Assembly (NCBI GenBank): GCA_043775075.1
Contig: JAYVSS010000329.1
Span: forward strand, 1-10,097
DNA: 10,097 nt
Origin: JANLQX01 sp043775075
GTDB taxonomy: Bacteria > Actinomycetota > Acidimicrobiia > Acidimicrobiales > JANYDT01
Direction of reading: 5' to 3'
Positions 1 to 5,709 of this stretch are shown piece by piece (the stretch's first letter is position 1; each line of letters opens with the position of its first letter). The position numbers and the translations under genes are program-made. Below the pieces are notes generated by a model. That model was not told where the DNA came from, searched no databases, and saw only the letters and a program-made list of their open reading frames with translations.

Positions 1-408
1 GGCCAGACGCGATGGCTCGCACAGATGGAGGGCGTACGAACAAACGATGCCGGAATACGTGTGTCCGATCAACGCGCCCGCGGCAATATCAGCAAATGAC
101 CACGGCTGCATCGGTCGGCCGACTCGCGCCGCAAATGCTTCCTGGGTGTATGGATCGCAGGCATCGATCCGCTCCGCCGCAACGCCGGCGGCACGTAGGG
201 CGAGCGTTGCTTCGCCGCTCCCGCAGGACAAATCAAGCACCTGCCCAGCGAAGGCGAGGGGCCACCACTTCACCGCCAGGGCGAGGACGTCGCCAACGGC
301 ATCTTCGTGCGGATTGCGATAGGTCGCACCGTTGTCTCGGTACCAGCCATCGGCACCTTCTGGATGCGCGGAATATCCATCACGCACACCCTCCCCGGTT
401 TTTCCCAT
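1..408 (-). CDS. Class I SAM-dependent methyltransferase, N-terminal 136 residues (C-terminus beyond the left edge)
   Basis: This reading frame is open from an ATG at 408 down to base 1, giving 136 residues with no stop, so the C-terminal part lies outside the window. The glycine-rich SAM-binding motif I is at residues 57-66 (VLDLSCGSGE), followed by a helix and a strand ending in an acidic residue (IDACD, 81-85), as in Rossmann-fold methyltransferases. Before it is the segment GWYRDNGATYRNPHE (21-35). I recall a similar 'Y..NPH' stretch in bacterial and fungal methyltransferases of unknown substrate. An in-frame TGA lies six codons upstream of the ATG, which rules out a longer in-frame form. 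The ATG shares a TGATG junction with a seven-codon leader ORF. The gene is divergent from the M18 peptidase, with 66 bp between their starts. The substrate is unknown; the methyl-transfer role comes from the motif alone. Confidence 0.8.
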   Translation of the reverse strand, partial: MGKTGEGVRDGYSAHPEGADGWYRDNGATYRNPHEDAVGDVLALAVKWWPLAFAGQVLDLSCGSGEATLALRAAGVAAERIDACDPYTQEAFAARVGRPMQPWSFADIAAGALIGHTYSGIVCSYALHLCEPSRLA

Positions 409-431
409 CAGGCTCTCAGCTTGTCACGCAT
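408..431 (-). CDS. Seven-codon leader ORF (MRDKLRA) coupled to the methyltransferase start
   Basis: On the minus strand a strong Shine-Dalgarno, GAGGAG (bases 442-437), lies 5 nt before an ATG at 431. It opens the peptide MRDKLRA and ends with TGA at 410-408. The A of that TGA is the first base of the methyltransferase ATG (TGATG), a classic termination-reinitiation arrangement. The methyltransferase ATG itself has only a weak upstream GAGAG, so the good ribosome site serves the leader. The leader may couple or attenuate translation. Alternatively it may mark an authentic start followed by a frameshift or assembly error. No obvious regulatory codon run is present (Arg-Asp-Lys-Leu-Arg). Confidence 0.35.
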   Translation of the reverse strand: MRDKLRA

Positions 432-474
432 TGCTGCTCCTCTCTACCCGACTTGGCAGAATGAGTGCCACTCT

Positions 475-1734
475 ATGAATGAATCTCTCTTTGCCTATCT
501 CGATGCCTCACCTTCGCCGTTCCACGCAGTCGCCAACGCCATGGCGCGTCTGATCGAACAAGGGTTTCGGGAACTTCGAGAGAGCGACGCCTGGACCGAT
601 GTCACCGGACGATGCTTCGTCGTGCGTGGCGGTGCATTGATTGCGTGGGTCGCGTCAGTTCCGGATCCCGTAACGTCGGGATTTCATATCATAGGCGCGC
701 ATACGGATTCACCGAACCTCCGGCTGAAGCCGAATGCGTCGATGAGCAACGTCGGGTATCGCCAGGTGGCGGTGGAGATCTACGGCGGGGTGCTCGCCAA
801 CTCGTGGTTAGACCGAGACCTCGGCGTCTCCGGTCGCCTGATCATGACCGATGGTTCGTCCTCGCTCGTGTGTTTCAATAGACCCGTTGCCCGTGTACCC
901 CAGCTCGCCATCCACCTCGATCGCGAGGTCAACGAAAAGGGACTCGTGCTCGACAAGCAGCAGCATGTTCTCCCCGTTATCGGCCTAGGCGCCCACGAGG
1001 GTATGGCGTTTCATGAATGGGTCGCCGCCGAGGCTGGCGCCGCCGTGAACGACGTTGCTTCGTTCGATCTCATGCTTCACGACCTCACACCCGCCGCTCA
1101 TCTCGGGTCAAGTGCAGAGTTCATCGTCTCAGGGAGGATCGACAACCTGTTCTCGTGTTGGGCCGGAATCGAATCCGTCGTGGCAGTGGCCCCCACCGCC
1201 GGTGGCGCCATTCCGATGGTGGCGTTATTCGATCACGAGGAGGTGGGATCCTCGTCCACGACGGGTGCGGCGGGGCCGTTGCTGGAAATCGTGTTGGACC
1301 GAGTTGGCCATGCACTGGGACTCGACGTCGATCAACGAGCTCGATCCCTGAACGCTTCCTCGTGTCTCTCCTCCGATATGGCCCATGCCGTGCATCCGAA
1401 CTACGCCGACCGCCACGAGCCGGGTCACCGTCCGTTACCCAATCACGGGCCGGTACTCAAGGTCAATGTGAACCAGCGATACGCCACCGACGCAGTGAGT
1501 GCGGCGCGGTTTCGCGCCGCCTGCGCCAGCGTGGACGTACCCGTACAGGTCTTCGTATCCAAGAACTCGCAACCGTGTGGATCCACGATTGGCCCGATCA
1601 CGGCAACGCGCCTCGGCATCGAAACCGTCGACGTCGGATGCGCCATGCTCTCGATGCATTCGGCTCGAGAGCTATGCGGCGCATACGACCCAGCACTTTA
1701 CGTACGCGCGCTTACGAGCTACCTGCAAAGGTAG
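475..1734 (+). CDS. apeB: M18 family aminopeptidase (aspartyl aminopeptidase)
   Basis: This is a 419-residue cytosolic zinc aminopeptidase of family M18 that trims N-terminal, usually acidic, residues from peptides. The length fits bacterial M18 enzymes (about 420-430). The metal and catalytic signatures appear in order: HTDSP (H76), LDRDLGVSGRL (112-122), SGRIDNLFS (D223), LFDHEEVGSSS (E255/E256), SSDMAHAVHP (D301) and LSMHSARE (H395). The N-terminal substrate-pocket motif SPSPFHAV (12-19) is also present. I chose the ATG at 475 because MNESLFAYLDASPSPFH aligns with the usual M18 N-terminus; the frame stays open back to 307 but that part is antisense to the methyltransferase. No strong ribosome site is visible. 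TGGCA and TGCCA form a small inverted repeat at 454-470 just upstream. The gene converges on the DUF1838 gene 12 bp beyond its TAG. The family call is secure; the substrate preference is from family knowledge. Confidence 0.96.
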   Translation: MNESLFAYLDASPSPFHAVANAMARLIEQGFRELRESDAWTDVTGRCFVVRGGALIAWVASVPDPVTSGFHIIGAHTDSPNLRLKPNASMSNVGYRQVAVEIYGGVLANSWLDRDLGVSGRLIMTDGSSSLVCFNRPVARVPQLAIHLDREVNEKGLVLDKQQHVLPVIGLGAHEGMAFHEWVAAEAGAAVNDVASFDLMLHDLTPAAHLGSSAEFIVSGRIDNLFSCWAGIESVVAVAPTAGGAIPMVALFDHEEVGSSSTTGAAGPLLEIVLDRVGHALGLDVDQRARSLNASSCLSSDMAHAVHPNYADRHEPGHRPLPNHGPVLKVNVNQRYATDAVSAARFRAACASVDVPVQVFVSKNSQPCGSTIGPITATRLGIETVDVGCAMLSMHSARELCGAYDPALYVRALTSYLQR

Positions 1735-1746
1735 GTACGCGTACCT
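1733..1746. repeat. 14-bp perfect palindrome between convergent stop codons
   Basis: AGGTACGCGTACCT is a perfect palindrome that fills the gap between the M18 stop (TAG, 1732-1734) and the DUF1838 stop (TAA on minus, 1749-1747). It is flanked by further near-symmetric AAAGGT/ACCTTT bases. It may be part of a compact bidirectional terminator or a protein-binding site. There is no loop, so it would be a weak RNA hairpin. No function is established. Confidence 0.5.
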
Positions 1747-2538
1747 TTACGCCACCGGTCGGCGTTCCTTGGCGTAGAAGGTCCAACTGGTTTCGTTCGG
1801 TCCGCTCACCGACGTCGGCGCAAACATGTACTCGGGCCGCTCAGCTTCAACCTTGGCGCGAAGGTCGGCCGGCAAGTCGCTATATCCGCCCAGAAGCTTT
1901 TTTCCGCCGGTGTGATACACGAGATGGCCGGGATGCTCAGCGCCCATAAGCATCCACGGCAACCAGGGCCCCTGGCGGACCCAGGAGATGTGGCAGGGGA
2001 CACTCGGAGAGGTGCCTTCGACCGCCGCTTTGGACGCAATAAAGCGGAAGAGTTCGGCCCCCTGGTACATCGTGCCGCCGGACTCGCGCGGCCAGGCGTC
2101 GGGCTGAAGCGGGTTGGGGTAAAGCAAGAACACGTCAGTCGAGAAGTGAACGTCGTCGCCCCATACCTCGGGCTTCAAGGTCCAGGGACCACGCGGACCG
2201 TTGAGTTTGAATCCACCGTTGACCGGATCGTTCCAGATATGGAGCACGTCGTTGGTTTCGTTGGTGACGGGATTTGTCCAACGCGCCAAAAACTCATCGG
2301 TGGCCGGGTCTCGGTAGAAGACGGCCTCCCGGGTTAAGAAGTCGTAGCCGCCTTCGGCTTCGATGGCCCGTCCGATGTTGTAACCCTCGATGGTGAACAG
2401 GTGCTTGCTCCCAACTCCGGGGAGGAAGGCATATACCGGACCACGGAACCAGGTCACCACGTCAACCGGATCGAGCGAGGCACGAATCTTGACGAAGGTG
2501 CGAATGTTAGCTTCGGCCGAAGAGGTGTCGATGGGCAT
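1747..2538 (-). CDS. DUF1838 family protein
   Basis: This 263-residue protein is recognisable as DUF1838, a family of unknown biochemical function. Family-like elements are TWFRGPVYAFLP (29-40), the TIEGYNIGR segment (49-57), the ARWTNPVTNET core (85-95), the aromatic SWVRQGPWLPWMLMG stretch (185-199) and LVYHTGGKKLLGG (206-218). The C-terminus is a Trp/Phe/Tyr-rich strand (SWTFYAKERR). Many DUF1838 proteins carry an export signal; with the start at 2538 this one has none and would be cytosolic. The frame stays open upstream to 2907 and includes a hydrophobic stretch (LPARVVAVLLVAAVLLGALP), but that DNA lies across the divergent kinase gene, so I reject the extension. A TACCTT -10-like box ends exactly 8 nt before the ATG, which supports this start and a leaderless mRNA. 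The gene is divergent from ppgK and convergent with the M18 gene. DUF1838 proteins are Trp- and Tyr-rich; no catalytic residue is assigned. Confidence 0.85.
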   Translation of the reverse strand: MPIDTSSAEANIRTFVKIRASLDPVDVVTWFRGPVYAFLPGVGSKHLFTIEGYNIGRAIEAEGGYDFLTREAVFYRDPATDEFLARWTNPVTNETNDVLHIWNDPVNGGFKLNGPRGPWTLKPEVWGDDVHFSTDVFLLYPNPLQPDAWPRESGGTMYQGAELFRFIASKAAVEGTSPSVPCHISWVRQGPWLPWMLMGAEHPGHLVYHTGGKKLLGGYSDLPADLRAKVEAERPEYMFAPTSVSGPNETSWTFYAKERRPVA

Positions 2539-2546
2539 GGCAGACA

Positions 2547-2552
2547 AAGGTA
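2547..2552 (-). promoter_or_regulatory. Putative -10 box for leaderless DUF1838 transcript
   Basis: TACCTT (minus strand) fits the actinobacterial TANNNT -10 consensus and is separated by 8 nt from the DUF1838 ATG at 2538. Transcription would therefore begin at or next to the start codon. No Shine-Dalgarno or convincing -35 is visible. This is inferred from position and pattern only. Confidence 0.4.
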
Positions 2553-2585
2553 CGCGCTCTCGGTGGGAAAGCGATGATGGGCGAA

Positions 2586-2591
2586 TAGGGT
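2586..2591 (+). promoter_or_regulatory. Putative -10 box for ppgK-rmlB transcript
   Basis: TAGGGT fits TANNNT and ends 8 nt before the ATG at 2600, mirroring the divergent DUF1838 box 33 bp away. The same bases also supply an AGGGTG ribosome-site-like string (2587-2592, 7 nt before the ATG), so the signal could be either. There is no convincing -35. Confidence 0.35.
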
Positions 2592-2599
2592 GTGCGGTT

Positions 2600-3553
2600 A
2601 TGGCCACGACACGAGCAGGCAAAGCCCCGAGCAAAACTGCAGCAACCAACAGCACAGCCACGACACGAGCAGGCAACGCGCTCGCCATCGAGGGGCCGGT
2701 GCCGATGAAGGCTCTCGGCCCAGGTCCCGCGAGGAAAACTTCGGTGGGAACCGCATCGTCGAAGGCGAGGTCGATTCGTTCTGCGGCGAACAAGCTCGTG
2801 CTCGGCATTGATATCGGCGGAAGCGGGATCAAGGGTGCACCGGTCGATCTGCATGAGGGTCGCCTCGCCGCTGATCGCCTCCGCATCGAAACGCCGCAGC
2901 CTGCCACTCCCGAGGCGTGCGCAGTGATCGTGAATCAAATAGTCACGCATTTCGCCACGATGACATCGTCGAGCGGGCCCGTCGGTTGCACCTACCCCGG
3001 CGTTGTGTGGGACGGCATCACGCACACTGCGGCAAACATGGACAGCGCGTGGATCAAGCTTGACGCCGATGGCTTGCTTGAAGAGGCGTGTAAGCGACCT
3101 TTCACCGTCATTAACGATGCCCAGGCCGCAGTGCTCGCCGAGGTTCGATGCGGTGCTGCCCGGGGAGCCGAAGGATTGGTATTGATGCTTACGTTCGGCA
3201 CGGGCATTGGTTCGGGTATGGCGTATCGCGGTGTTGCTATTCCCGGCGTGGAGTTTGGACACCTTCGGATGCAGGGCGCAGATGCGGAGCGGTACGCCGC
3301 TGCGAGTGCTCGAGACCGGGAGAACCTGAGCTACAAGAAGTGGGCCGAACGGGTCAACGAGTATTTGGTGCGGGTGGAGTCCATGATTTGGCCCGAACTG
3401 ATCGTGCTCGGCGGCGGCGTCGTCAGTGATGCCGAAAAGTGGATCCCTCGGCTGAAGACACGCACGCCAATTGTTGCTGCGGCACTGGGCAATGACGCGG
3501 GCATCGTCGGCGCGGCCATTGCGGCCACCAGCCAGACCAACCGTAAGCGCTGA
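2600..3553 (+). CDS. ppgK: Polyphosphate glucokinase (ROK family, PPGK type) with basic N-terminal extension
   Basis: The enzyme phosphorylates glucose to glucose-6-phosphate in the cytosol using polyphosphate and/or ATP. The 317 residues contain the phosphate-1 motif IDIGGSGIKGA (70-80), the catalytic INDAQAA (D173), the phosphate-2 motif TFGTGIGSG (198-206), EFGHL (218-222) and GGGVVSD (271-277). GSGIKGAPVDL, the RYAAASAR.RENLSYKKWA region (231-249) and NDAGIVGAA are PPGK-like, and the ROK zinc motif CxCGxxGC is absent. The core starts near residue 66. It is preceded by a Lys/Arg/Ala/Thr-rich extension containing a repeated ATTRAG unit. I chose the ATG at 2600 because of the upstream TAGGGT/AGGGTG signal; a GAGGGG-preceded ATG at 2705 would give 282 residues. 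The frame is open back to 2390 but there it is antisense to DUF1838. The rmlB ATG follows 3 nt after this stop, so the two are probably co-transcribed. The PPGK versus generic glucokinase call is fairly sure; the start is less so. Confidence 0.88.
   Translation: MATTRAGKAPSKTAATNSTATTRAGNALAIEGPVPMKALGPGPARKTSVGTASSKARSIRSAANKLVLGIDIGGSGIKGAPVDLHEGRLAADRLRIETPQPATPEACAVIVNQIVTHFATMTSSSGPVGCTYPGVVWDGITHTAANMDSAWIKLDADGLLEEACKRPFTVINDAQAAVLAEVRCGAARGAEGLVLMLTFGTGIGSGMAYRGVAIPGVEFGHLRMQGADAERYAAASARDRENLSYKKWAERVNEYLVRVESMIWPELIVLGGGVVSDAEKWIPRLKTRTPIVAAALGNDAGIVGAAIAATSQTNRKR
2603..2676. repeat. Two direct 20-bp repeats, 54-bp period
   Basis: GCCACGACACGAGCAGGCAA occurs identically at 2603-2622 and 2657-2676. 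The 54-bp period keeps the ppgK frame, so both copies encode ATTRAG in the basic N-terminal extension. On the opposite strand the copies encode LPARVVA in a hydrophobic antisense frame. The repeat suggests a recent in-frame duplication in a low-complexity tail, or paired sites in a promoter-proximal region if translation starts at 2705. Confidence 0.75.
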
Positions 3554-3556
3554 ACC

Positions 3557-4558
3557 ATGTCGCGCAATCTGTTGGTTACCGGCGGGGCCGGGTTTATCGG
3601 CTCCAACTTCGTCCATCTCGTGCGCCGGACGGGGGCCGCCGATCGAGTCACGGTGCTCGACAAGATGACTTATGCGGGCAACGAAGCGAACCTCACCGGT
3701 GTGATGGATTCAGTCGAATTGGTGGTCGGGGACATCGCCGACGCAACCTTGGTCGATCGCCTTGTGGCCAACCACGATGTGGTGGTGCACTTTGCGGCGG
3801 AGAGTCACAATGACAACTCCCTCCATGACGCGTGGCCGTTCATCCAGTCCAACATCATCGGTACGTTCCGCGTCCTCGAAGCCATACGTGCACATAGCAA
3901 GCGGCTCCATCATGTGTCCACCGACGAAGTCTACGGGGACCTCGAACTCGACGATCCGAACAAGTTTCACGAGACCACGCCTTACAACCCATCGAGTCCG
4001 TACTCATCGTCGAAAGCCAGCTCCGACCTTCTCGTACGTGCCTGGGTTCGTTCGTTTGACATTGAGGCAACAATCTCAAACTGTTCGAATAACTATGGAC
4101 CTCGTCAGCACATTGAGAAGTTTATTCCTCGACAAATTACTAATGTATTGACAGGAATACGCCCGAAACTGTACGGCGCTGGAGAGAACGTTCGCGACTG
4201 GATCCACGTCGACGACCACAACTCCGCGGTCCTCGACATCATCGCTAAAGGACGCACGGGCGAGACGTATCTGATCGGGGCTAATGGGGAGCGAGACAAC
4301 CTCACCGTGATGCGGATGATCCTGACCATGCTTGGCAAAGACGCTGAAGACTTTGATCACGTACGCGATCGGCCGGGTCACGACAAGCGGTACGCCATAG
4401 ATTCGTCGAAGATCGAAGCCGAACTCGATTGGAAGCCCGAGTACACCAACTTCGAAGATGGCCTGGGCGCCACCATCGGCTGGTACCGGGAGAATGAAGG
4501 ATGGTGGGGCCCACTCAAGGCCGCCGTCGAAGCCAAATACGCCGCCCAGAGACAATAG
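3557..4558 (+). CDS. rmlB: dTDP-glucose 4,6-dehydratase
   Basis: RmlB converts dTDP-glucose to dTDP-4-keto-6-deoxyglucose, the second step of dTDP-L-rhamnose synthesis, using bound NAD+. The 333 residues have an N-terminal Rossmann GGAGFIG (9-15), FAAESHNDNSL (79-89), the active-site triplet T122-D123-E124 in STDEVYG, the SDR pair Y149/K153 in YSSSK, and NCSNNYGPRQ with EKFIPRQITN in the sugar-nucleotide domain. GENVRDWIHVDDHNSAV and the C-terminal WYRENEGWW are typical, and the length is usual. HNDNSL and the GDLELDD loop resemble actinobacterial RmlB. The ATG lies 3 nt after the ppgK stop, with no clear ribosome site, which suggests translational coupling. A kinase feeding glucose-6-phosphate beside an NDP-sugar enzyme is metabolically coherent, but RmlA, RmlC and RmlD are not in the window. 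Confidence 0.96.
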   Translation: MSRNLLVTGGAGFIGSNFVHLVRRTGAADRVTVLDKMTYAGNEANLTGVMDSVELVVGDIADATLVDRLVANHDVVVHFAAESHNDNSLHDAWPFIQSNIIGTFRVLEAIRAHSKRLHHVSTDEVYGDLELDDPNKFHETTPYNPSSPYSSSKASSDLLVRAWVRSFDIEATISNCSNNYGPRQHIEKFIPRQITNVLTGIRPKLYGAGENVRDWIHVDDHNSAVLDIIAKGRTGETYLIGANGERDNLTVMRMILTMLGKDAEDFDHVRDRPGHDKRYAIDSSKIEAELDWKPEYTNFEDGLGATIGWYRENEGWWGPLKAAVEAKYAAQRQ

Positions 4559-4590
4559 GCCGGAGCAACCCCCGCCCACGTCGACCCCAG

Positions 4591-4608
4591 CCACTCCGGC
4601 CACTCCGG
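4591..4608. repeat. Tandem duplicate CCACTCCGG
   Basis: CCACTCCGG occurs twice head-to-tail (4591-4599 and 4600-4608) between the rmlB stop and the long hairpin. It is a short local duplication with no known role. Confidence 0.6.
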
Positions 4609-4609
4609 C

Positions 4610-4690
4610 CCAAGTGTGAAGTGTGTGCTTCAAAGTGTGGGTTCAGTGGGCCTCCGAACGCCCACATTGACGCGCACATTTCACACTTGG
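4610..4690. terminator. 81-nt imperfect hairpin between convergent rmlB and VOC genes
   Basis: The outer arms, 4610-4628 and 4672-4690, pair over 19 bp; both imperfections become G-U wobbles in plus-strand RNA but A-C mismatches in minus-strand RNA. An inner stem continues it: 4631-4633 with 4667-4669, 4636-4641 (TGTGGG) with 4661-4666 (CCCACA), and 4642-4644 with 4656-4658, closing on an 11-nt loop (4645-4655). The element starts 51 nt after the rmlB stop and ends 5 nt before the VOC stop codon. It probably blocks read-through from rmlB, but no U-tract follows, so it may instead protect the RNA 3' end or belong to a dispersed repeat family. AAGTGTG appears three times in the left half (4612, 4619, 4633). 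Confidence 0.6.
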
Positions 4691-4695
4691 CGACG

Positions 4696-5706
4696 TCAGG
4701 ACTGGACGTACAGCCAGTCGTAGCCGGAGGTGTCGACGAAATGAAAGGATCGGCGCCCGGTCCCGGAGCCTGCCTCGGAAACAACGTCGCCGACGCATGT
4801 CGCGCCGCATGAGAGGACCGCGGCGCGAGCGGCATCGAGATCGTTGACCCGCCACGTGTAAGCCGTGTGGCCGAGCGCTCCGAGGTGCGACGACGCCCGC
4901 AGATCAATCACTGGTTGATCGTCGAAATGGATGTACTTCAATCGACCTGATAGCCACTGTGACGGGATAGGCGACGACGTGGGATCGTCAAAATCCCAGC
5001 ATCGATACTTTTCATTGGCCGCCAAATCAAAGATTCGCCGTGAGGCCATATCCGTAGCCGTACTCACCGAGTCCTCCCGGGTCATAAGCGCGCCTATGGT
5101 TCGTTGATGGAAGTACACCTGGTCTGGATCACCGGCGGTGACGACGCCCACATGGGTGACTTGCGACGTGGGAAAAGCTGAATCCACAATCGCCCCGTAG
5201 TTCGGGTTCGTGTACCCAAAGCGCTCGAACAGCACCTGACGAGACTCCGGCAGACAGAGAACCATCTCGCGCACGTGGACGAGATTGTCCAGGAACGGAC
5301 GGGCCACCGGGCCGGCTGGGTCTTGGCGCGATGACGAAACCCAACTGATTGGCAGGCTCTGCTCCTGCGCCGATTCGGCGTGGCTCTGCACGAGCGAGAC
5401 CGACCGGGTCAGCATCGCTCCCCATCGCGAGCCGAGAGCTCGCAGTCCGGTGAGCCCGAGGCCGTCGCCAGACGACCGCTCCCACTCGATCAGCCGCAGT
5501 AGTCCGTGATCGGAAGTCCCATGACGGAGCTGCACAACCTTGGCCGCCGACGCATATCCGTATACCGCTGACGCCTCAGCGGCACTGAGCTCTACCGGCG
5601 CGCCCCTATCAAACCCGAACCTGGCCCAGTAGGCCGAGGCGTCACCGAGCGAACGAACCGCGATGACCAGTTCATGCACACCGCCAATGGCTAGCGGTAC
5701 CGGCAT
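4696..5706 (-). CDS. VOC (glyoxalase/bleomycin resistance/extradiol dioxygenase) superfamily protein
   Basis: This is a 336-residue cytosolic protein built from repeated beta-alpha-beta modules of the vicinal oxygen chelate superfamily. The first module starts with GGVHELVIAVRSLGDASAYW (8-27) and runs to LLRLIEW with E74. A further module opens at NLVHVREMVLCL (141-152), and the last is GHTAYTWRVNDLDAARAAV (279-297) ending SFHFVDTSGYDWLYVQ. H11, E74, H144 and H280 sit where metal ligands usually do, so a metal-dependent enzyme is plausible. The ATG is 3 nt after the amidohydrolase stop with no ribosome site of its own, so it is probably co-expressed as the last gene of the unit. The superfamily includes lyases, isomerases, dioxygenases and resistance proteins; I cannot assign a reaction. 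It may act on the product of the neighbouring amidohydrolase, which is inferred from the operon only. Confidence 0.8.
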   Translation of the reverse strand: MPVPLAIGGVHELVIAVRSLGDASAYWARFGFDRGAPVELSAAEASAVYGYASAAKVVQLRHGTSDHGLLRLIEWERSSGDGLGLTGLRALGSRWGAMLTRSVSLVQSHAESAQEQSLPISWVSSSRQDPAGPVARPFLDNLVHVREMVLCLPESRQVLFERFGYTNPNYGAIVDSAFPTSQVTHVGVVTAGDPDQVYFHQRTIGALMTREDSVSTATDMASRRIFDLAANEKYRCWDFDDPTSSPIPSQWLSGRLKYIHFDDQPVIDLRASSHLGALGHTAYTWRVNDLDAARAAVLSCGATCVGDVVSEAGSGTGRRSFHFVDTSGYDWLYVQS

Positions 5707-5709
5707 TTG

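Noticed and set aside
307..474. In-frame upstream extension of the M18 peptidase (56 residues)
   Set aside because: It reads antisense through the methyltransferase start and does not resemble the M18 N-terminus, whereas ATG 475 begins at the expected place.
1017..1949. Long Arg-rich open frame on the plus strand across M18 and DUF1838
   Set aside because: It is an out-of-frame shadow of the M18 gene with a composition typical of high-GC off-frames.
2390..2599. Longer ppgK N-terminus
   Set aside because: It is antisense to the DUF1838 coding region, which matches its family well.
2603..2676. Possible CRISPR-like repeats
   Set aside because: There are only two copies of 20 bp, in frame within a coding region, with no repeat array or cas gene.
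2539..2907. Longer DUF1838 N-terminus with a hydrophobic, signal-peptide-like stretch
   Set aside because: It lies across the ppgK N-terminal region including its nucleotide-binding motif, has no ribosome site, and a promoter-like box marks ATG 2538.
2507..3616. Long minus-strand open frame of 369 codons across ppgK
   Set aside because: Antisense shadow: its His/Arg/Cys-rich translation matches no family I know, while the plus strand carries complete ROK motifs.
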